The notes: generated by a model from the sequence alone, not told the origin. A DNA stretch of 8,462 bases from Bacillota bacterium (GCA_023416895.1 JAEZGQ010000218.1:1-8462), one strand, 5' to 3'; shown: positions 1 through 6,114, counted from the first letter of the stretch. Program-made: numbers and translations.

Positions 1-718
1 ATTCGGGCTTGCTTACTTTCTTTGTCTTTTGCCGTTTCAAAAAACGCTGTAGTTGTTTTTTATGTTGGCATAGCTTTTCGAGGCAATTTGAACAGGCGAG
101 GTTGCCGTTCGTTGCCTCTGAAAAGCGCTCGGGATGGCGCCGGTACACGATTTCCCATTTTGCCAGCAGGATAAAGGCGAGAATGAGCAAGCTCCATGTA
201 TAAGGCGTTCTGATAAACACAAGCGGTGTGAACATCATGGCATAATCCCAGTTGTAAATGCGGCAGCTGCCGCAGCATTTGTTCTTCATGAACCACGTTT
301 GAAACGGACAGAAAAACAAAATACAGGTCATATCGCAGACCGAATACACCAAGCTGATGAGGATCAAAATTCCCTTGTCAAAAATGCCCGCGAAGTAAAG
401 CGCGCCGATTATGGCGTTAAACCCAATCCAAACCGCCGCCACCAAGAGCGTTGTTTTTGCACCGGTGCCGGCCATCGTTTCAGTACCGCTTGCCGCTGGC
501 ATGAAGTTGCCGGCAAACTGTTTTTGGCAGCCCATGCTTTCAAACTTGGACGGAAAGAAGCGGAGAACCATTTCGACCGCAAAAACAAGCCATATCAAAC
601 CAAGGATGACTGGATGGTTCTCAAACCCGCCAAAAAAAGAATCGGAACCCTCGACCCTATTCACAACGTAAATGCCTGCGGCTGTGAGAAACAGGCCGGA
701 TCGATAGGCCAATTTCAT
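1..718 (-). CDS. Cys-rich polytopic membrane protein, C-terminus off the window
   Basis: This reading frame is open from an ATG at 718 to the left edge, 239 codons with no stop. Hydrophobic segments lie at about residues 6-19, 36-54, 89-111, 117-136, 158-169 and 175-191, so it is a multi-pass membrane protein. A conserved-looking cytosolic or extracellular block around residues 137-158 contains CPFQTWFMKNKCC and CRIYNWD. The tail carries C209-x2-C212-x4-C217-x-H219 followed by a Lys/Arg-rich end, which could bind a metal. It resembles an uncharacterised membrane protein family of Clostridia as I remember it, but I cannot name a function. No Shine-Dalgarno precedes ATG 718. A TTG at 745, in frame and directly after the stop of an upstream small frame, and an ATG at 808 are alternative starts, and the extra residues (KISALHY just before M1) look protein-like. 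The long opposite-strand frame at 134-727 is a shadow: its protein is polar and low-complexity. Confidence 0.8.
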   Translation of the reverse strand, partial: MKLAYRSGLFLTAAGIYVVNRVEGSDSFFGGFENHPVILGLIWLVFAVEMVLRFFPSKFESMGCQKQFAGNFMPAASGTETMAGTGAKTTLLVAAVWIGFNAIIGALYFAGIFDKGILILISLVYSVCDMTCILFFCPFQTWFMKNKCCGSCRIYNWDYAMMFTPLVFIRTPYTWSLLILAFILLAKWEIVYRRHPERFSEATNGNLACSNCLEKLCQHKKQLQRFLKRQKTKKVSKPE

Positions 719-746
719 ATAATGTAGCGCCGAAATTTTCGACAAC

Positions 747-890
747 TTAAAACGGCTTCGTTTTTCCTTCTGTGTCTTCAAACCATGTATACACCCAGCT
801 CTTGTCATTCATGCCGGATATCTGTTCTACTGACAGACAGTTCGGCAGCTTGGCCTCTCGCTGTTCCTGAGATGATTTTTAGCACTTCAT
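747..890 (-). pseudogene. small reading frame with an in-frame TAA at codon 4
   Basis: An ATG at 890 follows AAGGA by four bases. The frame runs 48 codons to the TAA at 747-749 but is broken by TAA at 881-879, the fourth codon. After that stop the translation looks like real protein (LPNCLSVEQISGM, then SWVYTWFEDTEGKTKPF). The phrase L-x-x-x-L-S-V-E-Q-I resembles the start of small accessory proteins seen on mobile elements, but this is only an impression. Reading could also be restored by losing one A from the A5 run at 876-880, joining it to a longer frame from upstream. It ends one base before a TTG that is in frame with the membrane protein gene, so the two may once have been translationally coupled. 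It could be a decayed gene, a sequencing or assembly error, or chance. Confidence 0.35.
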
Positions 891-1173
891 AGTATCCTTG
901 ATTATGGTGCGTTTTGCAAGACAAAACTACACGCCGACCGCACCGCGGATTTCGGGTTGTTAAATTGCGTTAAAAACGGTCGATCAAATGCATGTGCTTA
1001 TCTAGGCCTGCTCCGGCTAAGATTCGGACGGGAATGCCGCTTATCGGCTTTCCCGTCCAAACAAGTACCCCTCTATTTTTACGCGATTTCGAGTATACGC
1101 AAAATGCAAATACACCCCATTGGGGGACACACAAAACATTCGACACTGCCGCCGAAGCTTGTGCCAGTGATCA
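891..1173. other. gene-poor gap downstream of gerW
   Basis: No frame here has both a ribosome binding site and a protein-like translation. The plus-strand frames starting at 957 and 992 are shadows or chance. The gap holds the hairpin at 1026-1058. It also holds a weaker stem on the gerW side, CACTG (1144-1148) with CAGTG (1165-1169) and one further pair across a mismatch. On the minus strand that stem is followed by a T-rich stretch (1128-1140), so it may be a weak gerW terminator. Confidence 0.5.
1026..1058. other. strong imperfect hairpin
   Basis: GGACGGGAA (1026-1034) pairs perfectly with TTCCCGTCC (1050-1058). After one T-T mismatch, GCCG (1036-1039) pairs with CGGC (1045-1048) around a five-base loop, CTTAT. 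Thirteen pairs make this the most stable stem in the left part. Neither strand has a T-run directly after it, so it is not a standard Rho-independent terminator. It could stabilise the 3' end of the ytfI-gerW transcript, be an attenuator, or be a dispersed palindromic repeat. Confidence 0.6.
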
Positions 1174-1620
1174 TTACCCTTGCATCTGCTGGCTCTGCGA
1201 GGGCTGGCTCTGCTGCTGGTTCTGTTGACCCTGCCCGCTTCCGCTTTGCTGGCCGCCTGATTTCATGCCGCTGATAATCTGCGGTATTTTATTGATCAAA
1301 CCCTGTCCTGCTGCTCCCATCCCAATCGGAACAACCGAAACATTATCTTTGTCGATAACAATGACGGCATCTGTACATAATTTAGCACCAGCCCCCAGCG
1401 TGCCTCCAACCATGCTTCCAAATCCGCCAGCCTGGCTGCCTCCAGTCGACTTGCCTTTGCTTTCCGAGTCTTTCCCGCCGTACCCAAACGTTATTGACAT
1501 TACAGGTATAAACGTTTTATCTTCACATTTTACCGCCTTGCCGATCAAGCCTTCTTGCTGTGTAAACCCTGTGATGTTTGTAAACAGCGAATCCACATAT
1601 TGTGTCACGTTTTGTTCCAT
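1174..1620 (-). CDS. gerW: GerW family sporulation protein (YtfJ)
   Basis: The product has 148 residues, close to the roughly 150 of Bacillus YtfJ. In Bacillus, GerW is made in the forespore and is needed for normal L-alanine-triggered germination; its biochemical activity is unknown. The N-terminus (about residues 1-30, MEQNVTQYVDSLFTNI) has the family's opening helix. The core has VMSITFGYGGKDSE, then a glycine-rich loop (about 58-78), then the conserved strand segment VIVIDKDNVSVVPIG (about 86-100). The last 30 or so residues are an S/G/Q tail rich in glutamine, a low-complexity extension typical of clostridial copies. The start is secure: AAAGGAG lies eight bases upstream of ATG 1620. It is second in a two-gene unit, 13 bases after the DUF2953 gene, the same order as ytfI-ytfJ in Bacillus. 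Confidence 0.93.
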   Translation of the reverse strand: MEQNVTQYVDSLFTNITGFTQQEGLIGKAVKCEDKTFIPVMSITFGYGGKDSESKGKSTGGSQAGGFGSMVGGTLGAGAKLCTDAVIVIDKDNVSVVPIGMGAAGQGLINKIPQIISGMKSGGQQSGSGQGQQNQQQSQPSQSQQMQG

Positions 1621-1633
1621 TTGCTCTACTCCT

Positions 1634-2116
1634 TTACTTTCTTAGATAATCTACTATAGTATGTCCGACTTGTATGTCTACCGATGCATTCAGTCGCAGG
1701 TAAGTATCGGTTGCACAAAAATCAGGGCACAATTCGGCATTTTTGATGTTGTGGCAAAAGGACATTAAAAAATTCAAAGCTCCGAAAACAACACCCGTGG
1801 AAAACGGATCGGCAAGACCATAAGCAGCAAAGACTTCGAGATTTGAAGCATGAAGCGACCGCGCCAGCTTTTGCGGGTTAATCCTTTTCTTTTTGCGCAA
1901 GGGTCGAACAATTTCTATTCCAAAAATACATATTTTGGCTTCTAATCTCTCGTTGTTAGGTTTTATCGTGACTTTGAGAACTGGATACAATAGCGCAACT
2001 TCAAGCATTGCGTTCTCCGCTTCCATTTGGGCTGAAAGCCGAAACCGAACTCCCCGTATTTGGTCAACGACGATAAGAAGAATTAGCAAAAATAATAACG
2101 CATAAAGAATGAACAT
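1634..2116 (-). CDS. ytfI: DUF2953 protein (YtfI-like)
   Basis: The product has 160 residues. A single N-terminal membrane anchor spans about residues 2-18 (ILYALLFLLILLIVV) and is followed by a soluble domain with alternating strands (RFRLSAQM, AKICIFGIEI) and a basic patch, RPLRKKKR. The closing motif, SVDIQVGHTIVDYLRK, has the form of the DUF2953 end. It is somewhat shorter than Bacillus YtfI, which is over 200 residues. Pairing with gerW immediately downstream is the strongest support. Function is unknown; context suggests a forespore or spore-membrane role. A TAA five codons upstream of ATG 2116 excludes a longer start. The ribosome binding site is unusual: GGTGATC sits only two bases from the ATG and matches the 3' half of the extended AAGGAGGTGATC sequence rather than its core. 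Confidence 0.85.
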   Translation of the reverse strand: MFILYALLFLLILLIVVDQIRGVRFRLSAQMEAENAMLEVALLYPVLKVTIKPNNERLEAKICIFGIEIVRPLRKKKRINPQKLARSLHASNLEVFAAYGLADPFSTGVVFGALNFLMSFCHNIKNAELCPDFCATDTYLRLNASVDIQVGHTIVDYLRK

Positions 2117-2130
2117 ACGATCACCGTTGC

Positions 2131-2158
2131 TTTATAAATTAGTTTAGTTTGCTCGCAA
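2131..2158 (-). promoter_or_regulatory. possible promoter-like hexamers before the ytfI-gerW unit
   Basis: On the minus strand TTGCGA (2158-2153) and TATAAA (2136-2131) are separated by 16 bases, resembling a vegetative sigma factor promoter. The predicted start would fall near 2124, leaving a leader of only about eight bases before ATG 2116, which is too short to keep the GGTGATC site comfortably. Sporulation genes of this kind are normally read by forespore sigma factors, so this may be coincidental. Confidence 0.25.
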
Positions 2159-2210
2159 GCTAGGCAAATTATGTAATCGATCCTCCTACAGAAATCGCGG
2201 AACTGTATGG

Positions 2211-2238
2211 TTGACGTTTTTATCCGCCCAAGGATACC
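2211..2238 (+). promoter_or_regulatory. possible promoter for the DUF362 gene
   Basis: TTGACG (2211-2216) is a near-perfect -35 box. The -10 candidates after it are poor: GATACC at 2233-2238 with a 16-base spacer, or TACCAA at 2235 with 18. It would give a leader of about 85 bases before ATG 2329. The divergent gap 2117-2328 also carries an orphan AGGAGG on the minus strand (2187-2182) with no usable start codon behind it. Confidence 0.3.
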
Positions 2239-2328
2239 AATTTTTCAATCTACAGAGCGCAGACGTATTGAATTTGTTTGGCTTCATATGCTATCGTTGA
2301 AAAAGACCCTTGAATTGAAGGTAAGAAC

Positions 2329-3471
2329 ATGAATTTCCAAGTCTCCATTGCGCCTTGTAAGGGGTATGCGTTTCATGAAGCGAAACATGCGTTGCTGGCC
2401 GCACTTCAACCAATCGGCGGCTTGGATTGGGTAACGCCCGGCATGAAGGTTGCCATCAAGGCAAACCTGATGATGCGTTCCAAACCGGAAAAGGCGGCAA
2501 CGGTGCACCCGCAGGTGGCGGTTGCATTGTGTGAACTTCTTATTGAAAAGCAGGCAAAGGTAGTCCTTGGAGACAGCCCGGGCGGTCCTTTTTCGCCGGG
2601 TTATTTGTCGTCGGTTTACGCAAGCACAGGAATGACGGAAATCCCCAAAACCGGAGCCACGCTAAACCATGACTGCGCCTATACGGATATATCCAATCCG
2701 GACGCGGTCACGGCAAAGACCTTTCAGGTTACGAAGTATCTTTTGGAGGCGGATGCCATCATAGACCTGTGCAAAATCAAGACGCACGGACTGATGGCAT
2801 ATACCGGTGCCTGCAAGAATTTTTTCGGTGCTGTTCCGGGAACACACAAGTCGGAATACCACTACAAGTACCAGACGCATGAAGCGTTTGCCAATATGCT
2901 TGTTGATATCTGCGAATGGTGTAAGCCCCGCTTGGCCATTGCAGATGCGGTAATGGCGATGGAGGGAAACGGCCCGTCCGGCGGTACACCGCGCTTCATG
3001 GGGGCAGTCCTGGCTTCTTTTAATCCACATGCGCTCGATCTGGCTGCAGCACATCTCATAAATCTCAAGGTAGAGGATGTTCCGACCCTACAAGCCGCCT
3101 ATGTACGCGGACTAATTCCGCAAAACGCCGCTGAACTATCCATCCATGGCGATCTTTCCAAGTTTGTTATTCCGGATTTTAAATTAACGCCAAAGCACAA
3201 TGTTCAATTATGGGGATCGAAAAACAAAACCATTGCAAAGCTATTGTCAAGCATGTTTGCGAGCCGGCCTGCGATAAAGCCGAAAGAATGCATCGGATGT
3301 GCAGAGTGCCAAAAAATCTGCCCAGCCGGAGCCATTGCCATGGTTGGCAAGGCCGCAAGAATTCAGAAAAATAAATGCGTACGGTGCTTTTGCTGTCAGG
3401 AGTTTTGCCCCAAAGGGATCATCAGCGTACACCGGCCATTTGTTGCGCGCATCATGGGCAAATCGCATTAA
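2329..3471 (+). CDS. DUF362 domain protein with two C-terminal [4Fe-4S] motifs
   Basis: The product has 380 residues and no signal peptide, so it is probably cytoplasmic. The DUF362 domain covers roughly residues 35-250. Its characteristic features are KANLMM near 44-49, the strand-loop VVLGDSPGGPF near 80-90, ADAIIDLCKIKTH near 143-155, and TGACKNFFGAVPG near 160-172. The tail is a 2x[4Fe-4S] ferredoxin module. Cluster one uses C321-x2-C324-x2-C327-x3-C331-P. Cluster two uses C350-x2-C353-x2-C356-x3-C360-P, with an extra Cys at 355. DUF362 proteins with this tail are common in Clostridia and anaerobic archaea; they are presumed redox proteins without a settled reaction. The start at ATG 2329 is supported by GAAGG seven bases upstream. 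It is divergent from ytfI-gerW and ends before the terminator-like hairpin at 3576, so it is probably its own transcription unit. Confidence 0.92.
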   Translation: MNFQVSIAPCKGYAFHEAKHALLAALQPIGGLDWVTPGMKVAIKANLMMRSKPEKAATVHPQVAVALCELLIEKQAKVVLGDSPGGPFSPGYLSSVYASTGMTEIPKTGATLNHDCAYTDISNPDAVTAKTFQVTKYLLEADAIIDLCKIKTHGLMAYTGACKNFFGAVPGTHKSEYHYKYQTHEAFANMLVDICEWCKPRLAIADAVMAMEGNGPSGGTPRFMGAVLASFNPHALDLAAAHLINLKVEDVPTLQAAYVRGLIPQNAAELSIHGDLSKFVIPDFKLTPKHNVQLWGSKNKTIAKLLSSMFASRPAIKPKECIGCAECQKICPAGAIAMVGKAARIQKNKCVRCFCCQEFCPKGIISVHRPFVARIMGKSH

Positions 3472-3538
3472 GACTGCATCAAGTTGTAAGTTCCGCACAG
3501 CCGCGGGCGAAGCTGCCATTGTTTCTATGTTCTGGCGC

Positions 3539-3567
3539 TTGTATTCCAAGGTACAATATGTTATAAA
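3539..3567 (+). promoter_or_regulatory. promoter-like sequence directly upstream of a hairpin
   Basis: TTGTAT (3539-3544) and TATAAA (3562-3567) are exactly 17 bases apart, a reasonable vegetative promoter. The predicted transcription start (about 3574) falls at the foot of the hairpin 3576-3607. If used, the transcript for the membrane protein at 3650 would begin with that stem, which could protect its 5' end rather than stop transcription. Confidence 0.35.
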
Positions 3568-3575
3568 AAGTGTAG

Positions 3576-3614
3576 CTTTACCGGTTTCTGTATCCAAACC
3601 GGTAAAGTTTTTTT
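3576..3614 (+). terminator. Rho-independent terminator after the DUF362 gene
   Basis: CTTTACCGGTTT (3576-3587) pairs perfectly with AAACCGGTAAAG (3596-3607) around an eight-base loop. Seven Ts follow directly (3608-3614). This is a standard intrinsic terminator about 105 bases after the DUF362 stop. Confidence 0.85.
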
Positions 3615-3649
3615 ATAAGCAACTTTGAGCCGTTTTTCTTTGGGGGTTT

Positions 3650-4333
3650 ATGAAGAAAAGAGTATTTTATACGGAAGCAGCATATCTAATCGGCATCATC
3701 GCCCTCGCACTGGGCACCGCTTTCATGGAAAAGGCCGATTTCGGCGTATCCATGGTAGTGGCACCGGCATACCTTCTATATTTGAAGCTGTCTCAGGTGT
3801 TTCCATTTGTGACCTTCGGCATGGCGGAATATACACTGCAGGCATTCCTTCTGCTCACGCTGAGCTTTGTACTTCGCAGATTCAGGGTATCTTACTTATT
3901 CTCCTTCGTCACGGCGATCCTCTACGGTTTTACCCTAGACGGTTGCATGGCATTGGTCGCTTTGATTCCGGCGGAGGCAATCGTCGTTCGCCTTCTCCTG
4001 TTCTTATCGGGTATGCTCATCTGTGCCGCAGGCGTATCGCTTTTGTTTCGCACCTACATCGCGCCAGAGGTGTATGAACTCGCGGTTAAGGAGATTTCGG
4101 CGAAATTCGGGTTCAACATCGTTCATACAAAAACGCTTTATGACTGCGCCAGCTGCCTTGTTGCTTTGCTCCTATCCTTCGCGTTTTTCGGATGGTGGCA
4201 CTTCGAGGGCGTAAAACTCGGCACGATCTTCTGCGCCCTGGTCAACGGAACGATCATAGGCTTATTCAGCCGTTGCTTCGAGCGTTTCTTTGCGTTCCGG
4301 GATGGACTGAAGCTTAGAAAGTATTTTTCCTAA
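3650..4333 (+). CDS. YczE/YitT-like integral membrane protein (DUF6198 type)
   Basis: The product has 227 residues and is mostly hydrophobic, with about five to six membrane segments: residues 11-25 (YLIGIIALALGTAFM), 33-48, 58-77, 82-100, 108-132 and about 166-185, ending in a basic tail (FAFRDGLKLRKYFS). The opening pattern, a short helix then A-L-G-x-A-F-x-x-K-A-D-F-G-V-S, is typical of the YczE/YitT-like membrane family. Family members are conserved in Firmicutes but have no established transport substrate. The start at ATG 3650 fits a G-rich site (TGGGGG) three bases upstream. A different-frame start at 3625 gives a protein without membrane character and is a shadow. The gene sits alone between two terminators. 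Confidence 0.85.
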   Translation: MKKRVFYTEAAYLIGIIALALGTAFMEKADFGVSMVVAPAYLLYLKLSQVFPFVTFGMAEYTLQAFLLLTLSFVLRRFRVSYLFSFVTAILYGFTLDGCMALVALIPAEAIVVRLLLFLSGMLICAAGVSLLFRTYIAPEVYELAVKEISAKFGFNIVHTKTLYDCASCLVALLLSFAFFGWWHFEGVKLGTIFCALVNGTIIGLFSRCFERFFAFRDGLKLRKYFS

Positions 4334-4360
4334 GCACCGCTTCACATCCTTTATCCTTAC

Positions 4361-4392
4361 AAAAAAGAAACCCCATAGAATGGGGTTTCTTT
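4361..4392. terminator. bidirectional Rho-independent terminator
   Basis: AAAGAAACCCCA (4364-4375) pairs with TGGGGTTTCTTT (4381-4392) around a five-base loop. Read on the plus strand it closes the membrane protein gene, whose stop is at 4333. Read on the minus strand it is followed by six Ts (4366-4361) and closes the convergent 38-residue gene, whose stop is at 4451. The T-run is better on the minus strand, which supports a real leftward transcript there. Confidence 0.88.
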
Positions 4393-4450
4393 ATGAGCGT
4401 AGGTTTTGATACTCGCCTTTACAAGGGGGTATGAATACCGTTTGCAAGCT

Positions 4451-4567
4451 TTATTTCTTACCGGGCGCCCCGGAGGTATCCCCGTTTTTCTTTTTTACTT
4501 GCCGCGATTTGTGCTTAGCGTTATCCGGTGTAGACGGAAGCTGCTTTTCTGTCGGTTCCCTTTTCAT
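4451..4567 (-). CDS. small basic hydrophilic protein, 38 residues
   Basis: ATG 4567 follows AAAGGAG by eight bases. The longer in-frame start at 4660 has no such site, and its extra residues look non-coding. The product is MKREPTEKQLPSTPDN followed by a Lys-rich stretch and a GDTSGAPGKK end: strongly hydrophilic, net positive, with no membrane segment and no cysteine. A dedicated transcription unit is supported by the bidirectional terminator at 4361-4392. I do not recognise the family with certainty. Size, charge and Pro/Asn/Lys-rich composition recall minor small acid-soluble spore proteins such as SspP or SspN, so a spore-core protein is one guess. It could equally be a ribosome- or nucleic-acid-associated microprotein. 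Confidence 0.65.
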   Translation of the reverse strand: MKREPTEKQLPSTPDNAKHKSRQVKKKNGDTSGAPGKK

Positions 4568-5042
4568 AAGAATGCTCCTTTGAACATTGGTTTTTCTTAT
4601 CTTAGGTAAAGCCACGCATTTTATGCATGAATGAAACACAAGCAAAAGATTGCATGTCATTCAGTCCGTTTCTTTATTGGCTATTCATGTTTCGCGATTC
4701 TAATTGTTTTTCAAATGATAAAAGCTCCCGAAACACCCCTTCCTTATGGAAATTACCGACGGAAATCGTTTCATAGACAGATGATATTTGAGCAGTATAT
4801 AATCAAACATAGTTTGAAGCTCTATTTCTTCACCATAAAAACAATACTTTTATACGATAATCAAGTTGCATTCATGAAAAAATAGCAAATGGTCTTTTCG
4901 CGTATGAAATCGTTTTGACAAAACAACAAAACATCTTCCGAAGCCCTACCGTACTTAAATAGAACCTTCGTAGGTTCTGCGTTAATAAGCATTGTAATAG
5001 ATCCGTTTCAAGTTTTTTATTCTATAGAAGGAGCAATGATGT
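4568..5042. other. AT-rich stretch without a convincing gene
   Basis: This stretch is markedly richer in A and T than its flanks. The only sizeable frame (4631-4885, plus strand, 84 codons) has no ribosome binding site and an odd, unbalanced composition, so I do not call it. Visible elements are a TTGACA at 4915-4920 with no matching -10 box at normal spacing, and the small hairpin at 4961-4978. Promoters for both neighbours (the 38-residue gene leftward and the acetyltransferase rightward) should lie here, but I cannot place them with confidence. Confidence 0.5.
4961..4978. promoter_or_regulatory. 7-bp inverted repeat upstream of the acetyltransferase gene
   Basis: AGAACCT (4961-4967) and AGGTTCT (4972-4978) form a perfect inverted repeat with loop TCGT. 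No T-run follows, so it is not a terminator. It lies about 65 bases before the start codon and could be an operator for a dimeric repressor or a leader stem. Confidence 0.35.
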
Positions 5043-5945
5043 ATGGTTAAGATGAGGTCTTATCATGGCGAGGAAGATTTTTTGCTCATGCAGAATCTTA
5101 TTCGGGAAAATTATGCTCATAGCAATCAACAATTGTATCCCAGTCCGTCAGATTTAGATTATTGGCGGTACATTTATGACGAATCGCCCGATGGTGTACA
5201 TGATGCGAAGTTGTGGCACGATGAAGATGGGCGAATTCTTGCTTTTGCTTGGATGAATGAAGATGCGGTTGATTTTGTTTGCCATTATCAACACAAAGAG
5301 TTACAAAATGAAATCATAGAATGGTCCGAACAAGAAAGATTGAAATATGCGAGCGAAAACATCGTCAACTGTTTTTATGTTTTCGATTGTGACAAAGAGG
5401 GTGAATCCATTGCCAAAACAAAGGGTTACCGCAAGAGTGAATTATTCAACTATTACGGAAAGAGAAGCCTCCTTGAAAACATACAGAAAGCACAGCTGCC
5501 TTTTGGATATATTATAAAAAGTATTGAAACCGAAGAGGAGATACGAAAACGTGCCGAGATGAACGGACTTGCCGGAAATGAGATAACGCCTGATAAATAC
5601 AAATATTTCATGGAACATGCGGTGAATTACCGTCAGGAACTGGATTTGATTGCGGTTTCGCCAAATGGAGATGTTGCCGGTTTCTGCACTGTTTGGTTTG
5701 ACAGTGTTTGCAAAGTTGGCATGTTTGAACCCTATGCTGTGCACGTTGATCATTTAAGAAAGGGCCTTGGAAAAAGTCTTTTGCTGGAAGGGATGAGCAG
5801 GCTTTTGGCATTGGGTTGCAAAGTGGCGTATGTTACCCACGCAGGATTGGAATCAAACGAAAGCGATCCAGCGCTGGCTTTAAACGAAGCAGTAGGATTT
5901 AGCAAGGTTGGCAACAATTACTTGTGGGGCAAAGAAATGCGATAG
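5043..5945 (+). CDS. two-lobed GNAT family N-acetyltransferase
   Basis: The product has 300 residues, about twice the size of a single GNAT domain. The N-terminal half (about 1-140) keeps GNAT-like strand order but no clear acetyl-CoA loop, so it is probably a degenerate lobe. The C-terminal half (about 155-300) is the likely catalytic lobe: LIAVSPNGDVAGFCTVWFD forms the central strands, then EPYAVHVDHLRKGLGKSLL gives the acetyl-CoA pyrophosphate loop R-K-G-L-G-K at 239-244, and ALALNEAVGF near 278-287 is the usual motif B helix. The acceptor is unknown; this family includes small-molecule and antibiotic-modifying enzymes. GAAGGAG (5027-5033) serves the start. Its codon use is AT-richer than the RNase Z or DUF362 genes, suggesting possible horizontal gain. 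The start overlaps a micro-frame (ATG ATG TAT GGT TAA at 5036-5050). Confidence 0.88.
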   Translation: MVKMRSYHGEEDFLLMQNLIRENYAHSNQQLYPSPSDLDYWRYIYDESPDGVHDAKLWHDEDGRILAFAWMNEDAVDFVCHYQHKELQNEIIEWSEQERLKYASENIVNCFYVFDCDKEGESIAKTKGYRKSELFNYYGKRSLLENIQKAQLPFGYIIKSIETEEEIRKRAEMNGLAGNEITPDKYKYFMEHAVNYRQELDLIAVSPNGDVAGFCTVWFDSVCKVGMFEPYAVHVDHLRKGLGKSLLLEGMSRLLALGCKVAYVTHAGLESNESDPALALNEAVGFSKVGNNYLWGKEMR

Positions 5946-6114
5946 TTATCAAGAAATGCGGTGGTGACAGGAGTTCTACTTCAGCCAGCGTTGGTTCTTA
6001 ACAAAGCTTAGATTGGGCTACCCCAATGTTGATGGTTGTTGCGTTTCAGCTACCCCCGGTCACTACGACTGGACGATGAAAAGAGAAAAAGACACAAAGA
6101 ACAGTGGAGAAAGT
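5946..6114 (+). other. gap between the GNAT gene and ylxP, with two small stems
   Basis: ATTGGG (6012-6017) pairs with CCCAAT (6022-6027), and CCGGTC (6056-6061) pairs with GACTGG (6067-6072) through one G-T pair. Neither is followed by a T-run. An in-frame extension of ylxP back to 6013 passes through both stems, and its translation does not resemble YlxP, so I read this as a leader rather than coding sequence. Confidence 0.4.

Noticed and set aside
301..330. Suspected frameshift in the membrane protein gene
   Set aside because: On careful recount the T-run is intact and the frame reads through CILFFCPFQTWF without a break.
134..727. 197-codon plus-strand frame
   Set aside because: Antisense to the membrane protein frame; its translation is polar and without domains, while the opposite strand gives clear membrane helices and Cys motifs.
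1107..1125. CCCC-ATT-GGGG stem after gerW
   Set aside because: Four pairs with a three-base loop and no further pairing; too weak to call a terminator.
3625..4077. 150-codon plus-strand frame overlapping the membrane protein
   Set aside because: Out of frame with the YczE-like gene, which has the better ribosome site and obvious membrane segments; the 150-codon product is Arg/His-rich shadow sequence.
4430..4445. GGTAT-GA-ATACC palindrome
   Set aside because: Only five pairs with a two-base loop, too tight to form a stable stem; the nearby terminator explains 3' end formation.
4631..4885. 84-codon plus-strand frame in the AT-rich gap
   Set aside because: No ribosome binding site and no protein-like pattern; long frames are expected by chance in AT-rich DNA only weakly, but nothing else supports it.
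6013..6114. N-terminal extension of ylxP from ATG 6013
   Set aside because: The extra 34 residues do not fit the family, pass through two hairpins, and ATG 6115 has its own GGAG.
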